Position numbers and translations under genes: made by a program
The notes under the pieces: model-generated
Told to the model about the DNA's origin: nothing
Seen by the model: the letters and a program-made list of their open reading frames with translations, nothing else
Database searches by the model: none
Shown here: one piece after another, positions 1 through 8,169 of the stretch
How positions within the stretch are numbered: position 1 is the stretch's first letter
Layout: every line of letters begins with the position of its first letter
Source of the DNA: Virgisporangium ochraceum
Lineage (GTDB): Bacteria; Actinomycetota; Actinomycetes; Mycobacteriales; Micromonosporaceae
NCBI RefSeq assembly: GCF_016863655.1
Contig: NZ_BOPH01000047.1
Span: 1-52,539, forward strand
Length of the DNA: 52,539 nucleotides
Reading direction: 5' to 3'

Positions 1-91
1 CCCAGCGCCCAGCGCCCAGCGCCCAGCGCCCAGCGCCCAGCGCCCAGCGCCCAGCGCCCAGCGCCCAGCGCCCAGCGCCCAGCGCCCAGCG
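1..91. repeat. 7-bp tandem array, at least 13 units
   Basis: Thirteen perfect head-to-tail copies of CCCAGCG fill the left edge and run directly into the left arm of the inverted repeat at 91-165. The array continues beyond the window, so the true copy number is unknown. A perfect 7-bp array is expected to change length by replication slippage. No reading frame of interest uses it. Confidence 0.97.
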
Positions 92-165
92 CCGATCTTG
101 CAGTTCTGGCCGCCGTTTTGTCATGTTCAAACACGTCTTGTCCCGGCCACAACTGCAAGATCGGC
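91..165. repeat. IR-1 inverted repeat, copy A
   Basis: Arms 91-111 and 145-165 pair over 21 bp with one mismatch, around a 33-nt loop. The arm core is GATCTTGCAGTTSTGGCC. The loop aligns best with copies B and D when reversed, so this copy is inverted relative to them. It is the only copy with tandem repeats on both sides. It lies about 165 bp beyond the 3' end of the acyltransferase gene on the minus strand. A strong hairpin in RNA or single-stranded DNA is expected; its function is unknown. Confidence 0.9.
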
Positions 166-321
166 GCGGAACGTGGGGCCGGCGCGGAACGTGGGGAACC
201 GCGCGGAACGGGGCGAGCCGCGCGGACCCCCCGGAGCGGCGCGGAACCCTCGCTGGGCGACACGACACGTGGGTCGGGCGGCGCGGGACGCAGGGCGGGC
301 GGCGCGGGACGCAGGGCGGGC
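163..321. repeat. GC-rich degenerate tandem repeats beside IR-1 copy A
   Basis: An 18-bp unit beginning GGCGCGGAACGTGGGG occurs at 163-180 and 181-198 (16/18 identical), with a decayed third unit after it. A 21-bp unit is repeated perfectly at 280-300 and 301-321. The stretch lies between IR-1 copy A and the stop codon of the acyltransferase gene. No gene is supported here; open frames through it are by-products of the base composition. Confidence 0.75.
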
Positions 322-331
322 GGGAGCCCTC

Positions 332-1048
332 TCAGGCAGCGGCGGCGGTGGCCGGCTGCGGGTCGGGGGTCTTCGCGGCAGCGGTCTTGGCCTTCTGGGC
401 GTAGATGTCGATGTACTCGCGGCCCGAGAGCTGCATCAGCTCGTACATGATCTCGTCGGTGATCGCCCGCTCGATGAAGCGGTCGCCGGACATGCCCTGG
501 TACCGCGAGAAGTCAAGGGGCTTACCGAACACGATCCGGGGGCGCCGAAGGTTCGGAATGATCTGACCGGTCGGCTGGATCTCGTCGGAGTTCAGCATCG
601 CCACGGGCACCACCGGCGCGCCGCTCTCCAGGGCCATCCGGGCGACACCGGTCTTGCCACGGTACAGCCGGCCGTCGGGCGAGCGGGTGCCCTCCGGATA
701 GATGCCGAACAGGTTGCCCTCCTCCAGCACCCGCATACCGGTATCGATCGCCGCCTGGGCGGCCCGCCCACCGGAGCGGTCGACCGGGATGCAGCCGGTA
801 CCGACGAAGAACATCTTCGTCAGCCAGCCTTTGAGGCCTTTTCCGGTGAAGTACTCCTGTTTGGCCACGAATGTGACCCGCCGCTTGACGCTCAGCGGCA
901 TGAAGATCGAGTCGGAGAACGAGAGGTGGTTGCTGGCGATGATGGCCGGCCCGGTGTCTGGGACGTTCTCACGACCCTCGACCAGCGGCCGGAAGACCAC
1001 CTTCAGCACAGGACCCAGAATCACGTACTTGAGCAGCCAGTAGAGCAT
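332..1048 (-). CDS. 1-acyl-sn-glycerol-3-phosphate acyltransferase (PlsC family)
   Basis: A membrane-associated acyltransferase of 238 residues predicted to transfer a fatty acyl group to lysophosphatidate or a related lysolipid. The HX4D catalytic motif is NHLSFSD near residue 41 and the glycerophosphate-binding motif is YPEGTRS near residue 117. A hydrophobic N-terminal segment (LYWLLKYVILGP) could anchor it. The C-terminus is a low-complexity Ala/Lys/Pro tail. The start at 1048 is preferred over an in-frame codon 33 nt upstream because AGGA lies 7-8 nt before it and the family begins here. It is divergent from the gene at 1281. The exact acceptor lipid cannot be read from sequence. Confidence 0.88.
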   Translation of the reverse strand: MLYWLLKYVILGPVLKVVFRPLVEGRENVPDTGPAIIASNHLSFSDSIFMPLSVKRRVTFVAKQEYFTGKGLKGWLTKMFFVGTGCIPVDRSGGRAAQAAIDTGMRVLEEGNLFGIYPEGTRSPDGRLYRGKTGVARMALESGAPVVPVAMLNSDEIQPTGQIIPNLRRPRIVFGKPLDFSRYQGMSGDRFIERAITDEIMYELMQLSGREYIDIYAQKAKTAAAKTPDPQPATAAAA

Positions 1049-1280
1049 GCTCGTCCTTCCACCCGCCGCATGCCGGTACACCCGGCGACACAGAGCCTAC
1101 GGATCTGGAATACCTCACAGCAACGCGCGGCACACACTCGCACTGCCGCGCACGGGTGCGGACGTGTCAGGATTCTTCCCAAGGCTGGAAGCAGTTGACC
1201 TGTCGCCGTGGGAGGCGACGGGTGGGCATCCCGCGGCGGAACCGGTCGCCGCGGCTTGTTCCGGCGGAAGGGGGCGCGGC

Positions 1281-2243
1281 GTGCCAACGACGGGCGGACG
1301 GCGAGGACGGCGCGACAACGGTCTGATGGCGTCCGCGTACGAACCGGTCGGCGACGTCGACCCGCGGGTGGGCGAGCACCTGCTCGACGTCCTCGGCACC
1401 AGGGGCATCGCGGCGTACCTGCAGCCGTCGACCGACCTGCACCCGATCACCCGCACCACGAGCCTGCCCGCCCGCCCCACCGACCGGCTGTTCGTCGACC
1501 GCGAGCAGGTCGACACCGCCCGCGCGTTCGTCCGGCGGGTCACCGCCGAACAGGCGGCCGAACGAGCCGCGGAGAGCGCCGCCGAGCGAGCGGCGGAAAG
1601 AGCCAAGGACCGGGCGAAGGAGCCGGCCGAGGCCGCCGATCCGCCCGCGGTCGCGTCGGAGTCCGAGTCGGACGGCGAGGACCCGGTCGACCGCCGCCGC
1701 GACCAGTCCCGCCGGCACCTGCGCCGCCGCACCGACCCGAAGCCGCAGCCGTTGCCGGGTGAGGCCGCCGAGCCCGACGTCGACTCGGCGTGGGCCGCGA
1801 TCGTCGCCGGCTACCACCTCACCGCAGAAACCGACGGCACCACCGACACCGGCCCGAGGGTGACGCTCGACCCGCCGCGACTGCTCCCGACGATCGACCC
1901 GAACGCCGAGCCGCGGCCGCGCGCCGAGGAGCCCGAGCCGTCGCTGCTCGACGCGCTCGACACGTTCGGGGCCACGCTCCCCGACGTCGACGAGGACGAC
2001 GAGGGCTACACGCCGCCACCGGCACCGCCGCTGCCCCGCATCTCGGCCGCCGCGGCGCTGGGCGTGGCCGCGATCGTGGGCGGCCTGCTGCTGTTCGTGT
2101 GGCCCGACCTGATGCCGCTGGCCCGCAATACCACGCTGGTGCTGGCGTTCGGCCTCATCGTGGCCGGGTTCGGCACCCTGATCTGGCGGCTGCGCCCCGG
2201 CGACGACGAGGACGACGACTACGACGACGGCGCCCGCATCTAG
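1281..2243 (+). CDS. Conserved membrane protein, possible DUF2007-like N-terminus
   Basis: About 320 residues. The N-terminal part (to about residue 80, with LLDVLGTRGIAAYLQ and LFVDREQVDTARAFV) looks like a small alpha/beta fold similar in style to DUF2007 putative signalling domains; this is a tentative match. A charged Ala/Glu/Arg coiled stretch and an acidic linker follow, then two C-terminal membrane helices separated by a short loop, and an Asp-rich tail. The GTG at 1281 is chosen because GGAAGGGGG lies just upstream; an ATG at 1326 is the alternative. The C-terminal domain would face the cytoplasm together with the N-domain if both helices form a hairpin. Function unknown. Confidence 0.65.
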   Translation: MPTTGGRRGRRDNGLMASAYEPVGDVDPRVGEHLLDVLGTRGIAAYLQPSTDLHPITRTTSLPARPTDRLFVDREQVDTARAFVRRVTAEQAAERAAESAAERAAERAKDRAKEPAEAADPPAVASESESDGEDPVDRRRDQSRRHLRRRTDPKPQPLPGEAAEPDVDSAWAAIVAGYHLTAETDGTTDTGPRVTLDPPRLLPTIDPNAEPRPRAEEPEPSLLDALDTFGATLPDVDEDDEGYTPPPAPPLPRISAAAALGVAAIVGGLLLFVWPDLMPLARNTTLVLAFGLIVAGFGTLIWRLRPGDDEDDDYDDGARI

Positions 2244-2275
2244 CGGCGCCGTCCCGCCGCATCCAACGGCGCCGC
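2243..2275. terminator. Bidirectional hairpin between convergent genes
   Basis: GCGGCGCCGT (2243-2252) pairs perfectly with ACGGCGCCGC (2266-2275) across a 13-nt loop. It starts at the last base of the stop codon of the plus-strand gene and lies just beyond the 3' end of the minus-strand gene. There is no U-tract, as is usual in GC-rich actinomycetes. Confidence 0.5.
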
Positions 2276-2298
2276 GCTCAGGCGCCGTGCCACCGCGA

Positions 2299-2679
2299 TC
2301 AGGCGGCGGCCGCGTCCGGGATCATGACGTACGCCGTCACGTAGGTCAGCGTCTGCGCGGCGATCAGGCCCTCGCGCAGCACGAACGACTCCGTCGCCTC
2401 GATCATCAGGGTGTCGGTTCGGCCGCCGCGGCCGCTCCACTCCAGCACGCCGATCTCGCCCGCCGTCAGCACCCGGTGGCAGCGGAACTCGGCGTCGGTC
2501 TGGTACCGGGAGAACCGGTCGGCCAGCCAGCGGACCCCGTCGTGGCCGAAGGCCTCGCCGTCGGGGTGGAGCACGATCACATCGGGTGCGTAGTTGGCCA
2601 GGAGATCGCCGTCGAGGTCACCGGCGGCCCGCCGGCGTAGGTGGTCGTCAAGGACGTCACGGGTGGACCGGTACCGCAT
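2299..2679 (-). CDS. SnoaL/NTF2-like protein
   Basis: A 126-residue single-domain protein with the SnoaL-like pattern. An N-terminal helix (STRDVLDDHLRRRAAGDLDG) is followed by YAPDVIVLHPDGEAFGHDGVRWL, then a curved-sheet segment with EWSGRGG, ending in the strand TLTYVTAYVM. These folds form a cone-shaped pocket and include isomerases, cyclases and non-catalytic ligand binders, so no reaction can be assigned. It is monocistronic, with its own AT-rich promoter region upstream, and converges on the membrane-protein gene that ends at 2243. Confidence 0.75.
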   Translation of the reverse strand: MRYRSTRDVLDDHLRRRAAGDLDGDLLANYAPDVIVLHPDGEAFGHDGVRWLADRFSRYQTDAEFRCHRVLTAGEIGVLEWSGRGGRTDTLMIEATESFVLREGLIAAQTLTYVTAYVMIPDAAAA

Positions 2680-2713
2680 GAGGAGTGCCGCCTAACCAGA
2701 GGTGGGGGGTTGC

Positions 2714-2743
2714 ATTATCTACCCGCAGCCACCACTGGGTAAA
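2714..2743 (-). promoter_or_regulatory. Predicted promoter of the SnoaL-like gene
   Basis: Reading on the minus strand, TTTACC (2738-2743) and GATAAT (2714-2719) are separated by 18 bp in an unusually AT-rich 100-bp gap. The pair lies about 35 nt upstream of the start at 2679. TACCC/GGGTA half-sites overlap the promoter and could be an operator. Confidence 0.45.
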
Positions 2744-2779
2744 CAAAATCCTACGATCTGTCACATTGACCGAAAGATT

Positions 2780-3574
2780 TCAGGGGTTCTTCTCCAGCCA
2801 GTCGAGGATCGCGTCCAGGGGTTCGGCCCACTTCGCGTCGAGCATCAGGTCGTGTCCCATGCCCGGGAACAGCAACGGGGCGCCGTGGTAGCGGCGGGCG
2901 ACGCGCTCGAGGTCCGCGCGCGACACCAGGCCGTCGTCGGGAGAACCCACCACGAGGACCGGCGGAGCGCCGACCGGCTCCTCGGGTGCCCGCACCTGGC
3001 AGAGCTGCCACTGGGCGCGCGCCGAGGCCCGGCCCCGCCGGGACACGTAGTCCCGCTGCCGGTCGGCCGGCAGGTCGGCGCTGAACAACTGGCCGCGCCG
3101 CGGGCGCAGCCGTCCCCCGAAAGCCGCCGGCAGCACGCCGAGCGGGTTGCGCGCGCACGCGGTCACCGCGGCCAGAGGCCCGCCGAAGACGGGCGCGACC
3201 AGCGCCGCGGCCCGGACCGGATACCGCGCCAGCGCCATCGCGACCACGAGCGCGCCGGCGCCGTGACCGATGAGCACGGCCTGGCGCGGCAGCCCGGCCG
3301 CGACCTGCGTGACGTCGTGGACGTACGCCCGGAGCCCGGCCTTCGGCGCGGTGCCGCTGGACCCGTGACCGCGCAGGCTCATCGCGTAGGCCGGGAAGCC
3401 GCGACCGGCGGTGTGCTCCAACCAGTGCTCGGCGTAGACCCAGGCACCCTGCCCGAAGCCCGGCACGAACAGCACCGGCGCACCGGTCGCCGGGCCGTCG
3501 GGCTGCACGGCCAGCACCTCCCGCGAGACCGGCAGCGGCGGGTCCGACCACTCGTCCGGACGCATGACCCTCAT
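2780..3574 (-). CDS. Alpha/beta-hydrolase fold protein, nucleophile Ser absent
   Basis: A 264-residue protein with an alpha/beta-hydrolase layout: an oxyanion-side motif VLFVPGFGQGAWVY near residue 35, the nucleophile elbow VLIGHGAGALV, an acidic residue in VVGSPDDGLVS, and the late histidine in PGMGHDLML. The elbow reads G-H-G-A-G, so the usual serine of G-x-S-x-G is glycine. This predicts loss of classical esterase/lipase chemistry, or a divergent mechanism. The start ATG at 3574 overlaps the monooxygenase TGA (ATGA), indicating translational coupling. It may therefore act on, or bind, the product of the flavin monooxygenase. Confidence 0.8.
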   Translation of the reverse strand: MRVMRPDEWSDPPLPVSREVLAVQPDGPATGAPVLFVPGFGQGAWVYAEHWLEHTAGRGFPAYAMSLRGHGSSGTAPKAGLRAYVHDVTQVAAGLPRQAVLIGHGAGALVVAMALARYPVRAAALVAPVFGGPLAAVTACARNPLGVLPAAFGGRLRPRRGQLFSADLPADRQRDYVSRRGRASARAQWQLCQVRAPEEPVGAPPVLVVGSPDDGLVSRADLERVARRYHGAPLLFPGMGHDLMLDAKWAEPLDAILDWLEKNP

Positions 3575-5208
3575 GCCGGTACCCTCTCCAGGCTCTTGAG
3601 CGCGCGCTCGAGGGCCTTCAGGTAGACCCAGTGGCTGACCTCGAGCCAGTGTCGGCTGGAGTCCTTGACGTCGGCGTCGGAGTACTTGCCGCCCGGCTCG
3701 ACCGCTTTCCGCCACCACGCCGACGCCCGGTCGGGTGCGGTGTCGTTCAGGCGCAGCCACGCGGCGGCCAGCTCGCTCTGCCAGTGGCAGATCGTGAAGA
3801 TGCCCGAGTCGGGCTGCACGAGGCCGACGAAGCTCAGCGTCGGGTGGGCCGGCGAGAACAGCTGCCAGCGCAGGTGCGGACGGCCCCGGTCGTCGCCGCC
3901 GTAGAGCCGCGGTGCCAGGAACTCGAAGCGCGGCAGGTAGCCGGTGGCGAGCACGACCACCTCGGGGTCGGCGGTGCTGCCGTCGGTGAAGACCACCTGG
4001 TTGCCGTCGAACCGCTCGATGTCGGGCACGGGCGTGATCCCGCCGTGGCCGACGTGGTAGACGAGCTGGCTGTTCGAGATCGGGTGCGTCTCGTAGATCT
4101 TGTGGTCGGGCTTCGGCAGGCCGAACCGCTGCAGGTCGCCGACCGTCAGCCGCATCGTGAAGTGGAACAGCCACTGGCGGATCTTCAGCGGGACCCCGAG
4201 GCCGAGCACCCGGTCGTTGACCTGGTCGGCCGGCTTGCCGAACGCGTACTTCGGCGCGTACCAGTAGCCGCGCCGGCTGGAGTGCCAGCACCTCGCGCCC
4301 TGCTGCGCCCCCTCGACGGCGATGTCGCAGCCGGTGTTGCCGGCGCCGACCACCAGGACCCGCTTGCCGCGCAGCTGTGCCGCGTCCTTGTAGGCGCTGG
4401 CGTGCAGCACGGTGCCCTGGAACGTGTCGAGGCCCGGGTAGCTGGGCAGCTTCGGTGCCCAGTTGTGCCCGTTCGCGACCACCACGGCCGCGTACCGCAG
4501 CGTCTTCTCCGACCCGCCCCGTACGCCCTTGACCGTGACGTCCCACGACGTGTTCGGGTCGTCCTCGTTGGTCGGCACCACCTTGACGACCTCGGTGCCG
4601 AACCAGATGTGCTCGCGCAGCCCGAAGTGGTCGGTGTACCGCTCGAAGTAGGCGAGCAGCCGCGAGTGGTGGGGGTAGTCCGGCCAGTCGTCGGGCATCG
4701 GGAAGTCGGGGAACTGGGTGAACGGCTTGCTGGAGATGAGGTGGGTGCTGGCGTACACCGGGCTGCGGTCGTGCCGCCAGTTCCAGGCTCCGCCGACCCC
4801 GGTCTCCCGTTCGTAGCAGTCGACGTCGAAGCCGTGCTGCTTGAAGTTCTTGATCGCGGCCAGTCCGCTTCCGCCGGCGCCGATCACGCAGACCGCCTCG
4901 CCCCGGTCGGAGACGTTCGCCGTGGGCGCGGCCGTGCCGGCGGCGGGCTTGTCGTTTCCGCTGCGCGGCGCCGGGACCGAGGGGGAAGCGCCCGGCACGG
5001 ACGGCCACCCGGTGACCGGCTGCCCCGCGACCGGCTGTCCTGCCGGCTGCCCCGCGACCGGCCCTGACGGCTGCCCTGCCCGCGGAGCCGACGCCGACGG
5101 CCGCTCCACCCCTGGCACGGACGGTACGTCTCTCCGCGGCACGGGAACCCCGCCGTCGGACCGTTCCGCGCCCGCGCCCCGGCCCGCCGGCGCCACCTCA
5201 TCACCCAC
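3571..5208 (-). CDS. Flavin-containing monooxygenase (FMO family)
   Basis: About 545 residues. Residues 1-90 are low-complexity Pro/Gly/Gln with a repeating AGQP motif. The catalytic part then begins with the FAD Rossmann motif VIGAGGSGLAAIKNF. It continues with the FMO fingerprint FQGTVLHASAY (F-x-G-x3-H-x3-Y), the NADPH-binding motif VLVVGAGNTGCD, and the late ATGYLPRF segment. It should hydroxylate or N/S-oxygenate a soft nucleophile; the fingerprint points to FMO more than to Baeyer-Villiger enzymes. The GTG at 5208 is chosen because GGGGAG lies 6 nt upstream; the unusual N-terminal tail could be removed if the true start is internal. It is coupled to the hydrolase-like gene downstream. 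Confidence 0.85.
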   Translation of the reverse strand: MGDEVAPAGRGAGAERSDGGVPVPRRDVPSVPGVERPSASAPRAGQPSGPVAGQPAGQPVAGQPVTGWPSVPGASPSVPAPRSGNDKPAAGTAAPTANVSDRGEAVCVIGAGGSGLAAIKNFKQHGFDVDCYERETGVGGAWNWRHDRSPVYASTHLISSKPFTQFPDFPMPDDWPDYPHHSRLLAYFERYTDHFGLREHIWFGTEVVKVVPTNEDDPNTSWDVTVKGVRGGSEKTLRYAAVVVANGHNWAPKLPSYPGLDTFQGTVLHASAYKDAAQLRGKRVLVVGAGNTGCDIAVEGAQQGARCWHSSRRGYWYAPKYAFGKPADQVNDRVLGLGVPLKIRQWLFHFTMRLTVGDLQRFGLPKPDHKIYETHPISNSQLVYHVGHGGITPVPDIERFDGNQVVFTDGSTADPEVVVLATGYLPRFEFLAPRLYGGDDRGRPHLRWQLFSPAHPTLSFVGLVQPDSGIFTICHWQSELAAAWLRLNDTAPDRASAWWRKAVEPGGKYSDADVKDSSRHWLEVSHWVYLKALERALKSLERVPA

Positions 5209-5302
5209 CGCGTTCTCCCCATTGCAGAACAGCCCCGGCGGGCATCTTCGCCGCCCCCGTACGGATTTGTCCAGCGGCGCCGGCCCGCGCCCCCTCTCCG
5301 TC

Positions 5303-5378
5303 GTCGATCTTGCAGTTGTGGCCCTCCCCAAACACGTGCCAATCACCACAAAAGGGCGGCCACAAGTGCAAGATCGAC
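5303..5378. repeat. IR-1 inverted repeat, copy B
   Basis: Arms 5303-5323 and 5358-5378 pair over 21 bp with one mismatch around a 34-nt loop. The arm core is GATCTTGCAGTTGTGGCC. The loop shares the AAACACG block with copy D, and the outer edge AGATCGACGCAG is also shared with D. It lies 58 bp beyond the 3' end of the EEP-nuclease gene and about 95 bp upstream of the monooxygenase start. A very GC-rich low-complexity stretch (5379-5436) fills the space to the nuclease stop codon. Confidence 0.9.
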
Positions 5379-5436
5379 GCAGCGGGGAGCGCGGCGGGCG
5401 CGGCGCGCGGGGGCGGGCGCGGGGGGCGCGAGGCGG

Positions 5437-6120
5437 CTAGGACGGGAGGGCCAGGTCTACCACTAGTGGAAAGTGGTCGCTGGCGGCCCTTGCCTGGTCG
5501 GAGTCGATCAGGCGGTAGTCGAGGACCTCGATGCGCGGGTCGACGAAGATGCCGTCGATGCGGCGCCGCGGGGAGGCGCAGGAGTAGGTGAAGATGTTGC
5601 CGCACTCCTTGGCGTCGGCGGCGTCGACCAGCCCGTCGGCCAGGGTGCGCCAGCCGCCGCCACCGGGCTCCTCGTTGAGGTCGCCGGCGACGAAGTACGG
5701 CTCGTCGAGCGCGGCCAGGTGGTCCTTCAGCAGCTGCGCCTGGCTGACCCGCTCGGTGGCGTCGAGCGACAGGTGCGTCCCGACGGCCACGAACCGGCTC
5801 CGGCCGATCGTGCACCGCGCGAACACCGCCCCGCGCATGTGCCGGCCCGGCGTGAGCGGGAACTGCACGTTCCACGTCTCGCGGACCCCCACCCGCAGCG
5901 TGGTGAACGCCGAGTTCCCGAGGGCCCACAGCCCGCCACCGGTGTGGAGCATCCCCCACTGGCGGGCCAGCCGCGCGTTCTTGCCCCGCCACCGGAAGCG
6001 GCGCGGCGCCTCCTGCACCAGCACCAGGTCGGGGGCCTCACCCCGCACCACGGCGGCCAGCGCGCGCAGGTCGTCTCGCGAGCTGTGGATGTTGTACGAC
6101 ATCACACGAATCTTGTGCAC
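5437..6120 (-). CDS. Endonuclease/exonuclease/phosphatase (EEP) family protein
   Basis: A 227-residue enzyme of the EEP superfamily (metal-dependent phosphodiesterases or phosphatases). Visible motifs in order: RVMSYNIHSS near residue 5, the metal-binding LVLVQEAPR near residue 33, VGTHLSLDATER, GDLNEEPG near 145, and the terminal SDHFPLVVDL with the catalytic Asp-His pair. There is no signal peptide, so it is cytoplasmic. The substrate could be DNA, RNA, a phosphoinositide or another phosphodiester. The GTG at 6120 is supported by GGAAGGG upstream. It lies 17 bp from the glucokinase stop and may be co-transcribed with it. Confidence 0.85.
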   Translation of the reverse strand: MHKIRVMSYNIHSSRDDLRALAAVVRGEAPDLVLVQEAPRRFRWRGKNARLARQWGMLHTGGGLWALGNSAFTTLRVGVRETWNVQFPLTPGRHMRGAVFARCTIGRSRFVAVGTHLSLDATERVSQAQLLKDHLAALDEPYFVAGDLNEEPGGGGWRTLADGLVDAADAKECGNIFTYSCASPRRRIDGIFVDPRIEVLDYRLIDSDQARAASDHFPLVVDLALPS

Positions 6121-6137
6121 GGATGCCCTTCCGAATA

Positions 6138-7085
6138 TCAGCGACGCCGAGCCAGATCGGCCGCGCCGACGACACCGGCCTTGTTACCCATCAGCGCCGG
6201 CCGCACCTCGCCGACCGGCAACCGGCCGCGCTGCGACAGCGCCTCGTCGAAGTGCCTGCGCACCGGCGCCAGCAGCAGGTCGCCGGACTCGACGACGCCG
6301 CCACCGATCACCAGCACCTGCGGGTCGAAGATCTGCACCAGGTCGGCCAGCCCGGTGCCCAGCCAGTGGGCGATCTGGTCGAACGCGCCGAGCGCGGCCT
6401 GGTCGCCGGCCTTCGCCGCCTGGGTGACCAGCGGACCGTTGATCGCCTCCACCGAGCCGTTGGCGAGCTTCAGCAGCTGCTTGGCGGCGTCGGGGTCGTC
6501 CTTGGCGGCCTGCTGGGCGAACCGCACGAGCGCGCTGCCGCTGGCGTACTGCTCCAGGCAGCCGAGCCGGCCGCAGCCGCACAGCTGTCCGCCCGGCACC
6601 GACGTGACGTGTCCGACCTCGCCGGCGATGCCGTGCGAGCCGCGGATGAGCTGCCCGCCGATGACGATGCCCGACCCGATTCCGGTGCCCACCGCCACGA
6701 GCACCATCGAGTCGTCGGCGTCGCGGCCGGCGCCGAACAGGAACTCCGCCCACGCCGCGACGTTGCCGTCGTTCTCCACCACCACCGGGATGTCGACCTG
6801 CGCGGCGATGAGGTCGCGCAGCGGCTCGTTGCGCCAGGCCAGGTTGGGGGCGTACAGCACCGTCGCCCGGCCCGCGTCGATCCAGCCGGCGGCGCCGATG
6901 CCGATCGCGGAGACGTCGTGCGCCTCCCGCAGCTCCTCGATCACCGACACCGTGCGATGCACGATCTCCTCGGTGTCGCCGGCCGGCGTCGGCCGCCGGG
7001 TCTGTGCGAGCACCTCACCGCGCTCGTCGACGACGGCACCGAGGACCTTGGTGCCGCCGATGTCGACCCCGATGGTCAGCGTCAC
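6138..7085 (-). CDS. glk: ROK-family glucokinase
   Basis: A 315-residue cytoplasmic sugar kinase, predicted to phosphorylate glucose with ATP. It shows the phosphate-1 motif VDIGGTKVLGAVVD at the N-terminus, the ROK segment ENDGNVAAWAEFLFG, GTGIGSGIVIGG, and the zinc-binding CGCGRLGCLEQY (CxCGxxGCxE). This fits actinobacterial Glk enzymes, which also mediate carbon catabolite control in Streptomyces. The GTG at 7085 is 5 nt downstream of the preceding stop codon, so it is the last gene of a coupled operon with the SRPBCC and CxxC proteins. The same arrangement is recalled from Streptomyces (around SCO2126). Confidence 0.9.
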   Translation of the reverse strand: MTLTIGVDIGGTKVLGAVVDERGEVLAQTRRPTPAGDTEEIVHRTVSVIEELREAHDVSAIGIGAAGWIDAGRATVLYAPNLAWRNEPLRDLIAAQVDIPVVVENDGNVAAWAEFLFGAGRDADDSMVLVAVGTGIGSGIVIGGQLIRGSHGIAGEVGHVTSVPGGQLCGCGRLGCLEQYASGSALVRFAQQAAKDDPDAAKQLLKLANGSVEAINGPLVTQAAKAGDQAALGAFDQIAHWLGTGLADLVQIFDPQVLVIGGGVVESGDLLLAPVRRHFDEALSQRGRLPVGEVRPALMGNKAGVVGAADLARRR

Positions 7086-7090
7086 GTGTT

Positions 7091-7639
7091 CTAGATCTCC
7101 TCGGCTGGTGGTTCGGTGGGGGCCTTCGGCTTCACGGCCTTCTTGGCCATCGGCTTCGGCGGGTCCGGCGTCGCGGCGGGTGCTGGGGGTACGGCCGCGC
7201 CGGGCGCAGGGCTTTCGGTGGACGCGGGTGCGGCCGCCGCCGTGGGAGAAGCGGTGCCCGCGGCTTCCGCCTCGGCGGCCGCCCTGGTCGCCGCCGCCCA
7301 CGGATCCTCCGTGGACGTCTCACGGGTGCCGGAGGCCTTCGTGGTGCCGGTGGCACCACCGGTACCAGGGTTTCCGATGTCACTGGCGGCGCGCGCCATG
7401 GTGCGCAGGAAGCTCGCCACCCCCGACGCGAGGTCGCCCGCACCGGTCGCCAACTTCTCCGCGACGTTCGGGTTGGGGTCACGCGCGGCCGCGATCGCCT
7501 TGCAGACCGGGCACACGCAGCATTCTGCCGACCCGGTGGCGAAGCCGCTGAGGTTCTCGGCCGCCACCGAGGCACTTCCCAGCACCGACGCGATGAGCCG
7601 CTCGGCCTCTTCCCGTGGATCCTTGTTGGACTCGGTCAT
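7091..7639 (-). CDS. Conserved actinobacterial CxxC protein of unknown function
   Basis: 182 residues. The N-terminal half is helical and conserved in style: residues 1-95 contain an amphipathic helix (EEAERLIASVLGSA) and a Cys cluster, CCVCPVCKA, able to bind a metal or form a disulfide. The C-terminal half is a low-complexity Ala/Pro/Thr/Lys tail. The start ATG overlaps the TGA of the SRPBCC gene (ATGA) and the stop is 5 nt before the glucokinase GTG, so all three are likely made in fixed proportion. I do not recognise a characterised family. Confidence 0.75.
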   Translation of the reverse strand: MTESNKDPREEAERLIASVLGSASVAAENLSGFATGSAECCVCPVCKAIAAARDPNPNVAEKLATGAGDLASGVASFLRTMARAASDIGNPGTGGATGTTKASGTRETSTEDPWAAATRAAAEAEAAGTASPTAAAAPASTESPAPGAAVPPAPAATPDPPKPMAKKAVKPKAPTEPPAEEI

Positions 7640-8085
7640 GTCGAAAGACTTTCTACCCGACGCTTCAGGTCCCGCAGAGCGAAATCCATGATGGCCTTCT
7701 CCGCCTTGCTCCGGAACATGCCGAACATGCCCAGGTTCACATCGACCGCGAGCGAGTACGTGACGGTGGTCGTCCCGTCGGGACCGGCCACGATGTCGTA
7801 CGACCCGTCCTGCCTCTTCTGCAGCTTGGTCGGCTCCACGAGGTGCCACTCGATGCGGGAGATGTCCTCGGCGTACTCGTACTGGAGGGTGTACTCGTCG
7901 GTGAGCACGCTGGCGTCGAGGGCGAACCGCACCTGGCTCGCGTACCCGTCCTCGTACTCCTCCACCACCTCGACCGACTTCATCGCCGACACCCACTCGG
8001 GATACCTGGCGAAGTCGCAGATGACCTCAGCCACCTTCTCGGGCGGCGCGGCGATCGTGATCGACTGCGTCGACGTGTCCGTCAT
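7636..8085 (-). CDS. SRPBCC (START/polyketide cyclase-like) protein
   Basis: 149 residues, complete. The SRPBCC pattern is clear: an initial strand SITIAAPPEKVAEVICDFARYPEW, a middle sheet, and a long C-terminal helix AEKAIMDFALRDLKRRVE. The fold makes a hydrophobic cavity for lipids or aromatic ligands; no cyclase residues can be assigned. It is first in the coupled operon with the CxxC protein and glucokinase. No Shine-Dalgarno is visible; TAGCCT 9 nt before the ATG suggests a leaderless or nearly leaderless mRNA. It diverges from the acyl-CoA synthetase, so a lipid-related ligand is plausible but inferred. Confidence 0.85.
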   Translation of the reverse strand: MTDTSTQSITIAAPPEKVAEVICDFARYPEWVSAMKSVEVVEEYEDGYASQVRFALDASVLTDEYTLQYEYAEDISRIEWHLVEPTKLQKRQDGSYDIVAGPDGTTTVTYSLAVDVNLGMFGMFRSKAEKAIMDFALRDLKRRVESLST

Positions 8086-8169
8086 GGTGGGCAGGCTACC
8101 TGGTAAGCGCCGGCACCTGCCGGGGGCGCGGTACGGTCACGGCAACCCCGACAGAGGAAGGAGACGGGC

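Noticed and set aside
1..91. Possible CRISPR array
   Set aside because: The 7-bp units are directly adjacent without spacers; it is a simple tandem repeat.
91..165. Integron attC site or phage att site
   Set aside because: The arms lack the R/L box core sequences and no integrase gene is present; the same element occurs four times.
98..1198. Long plus-strand open frame opposite the acyltransferase
   Set aside because: It is antisense to a recognised gene and due to third-position GC bias.
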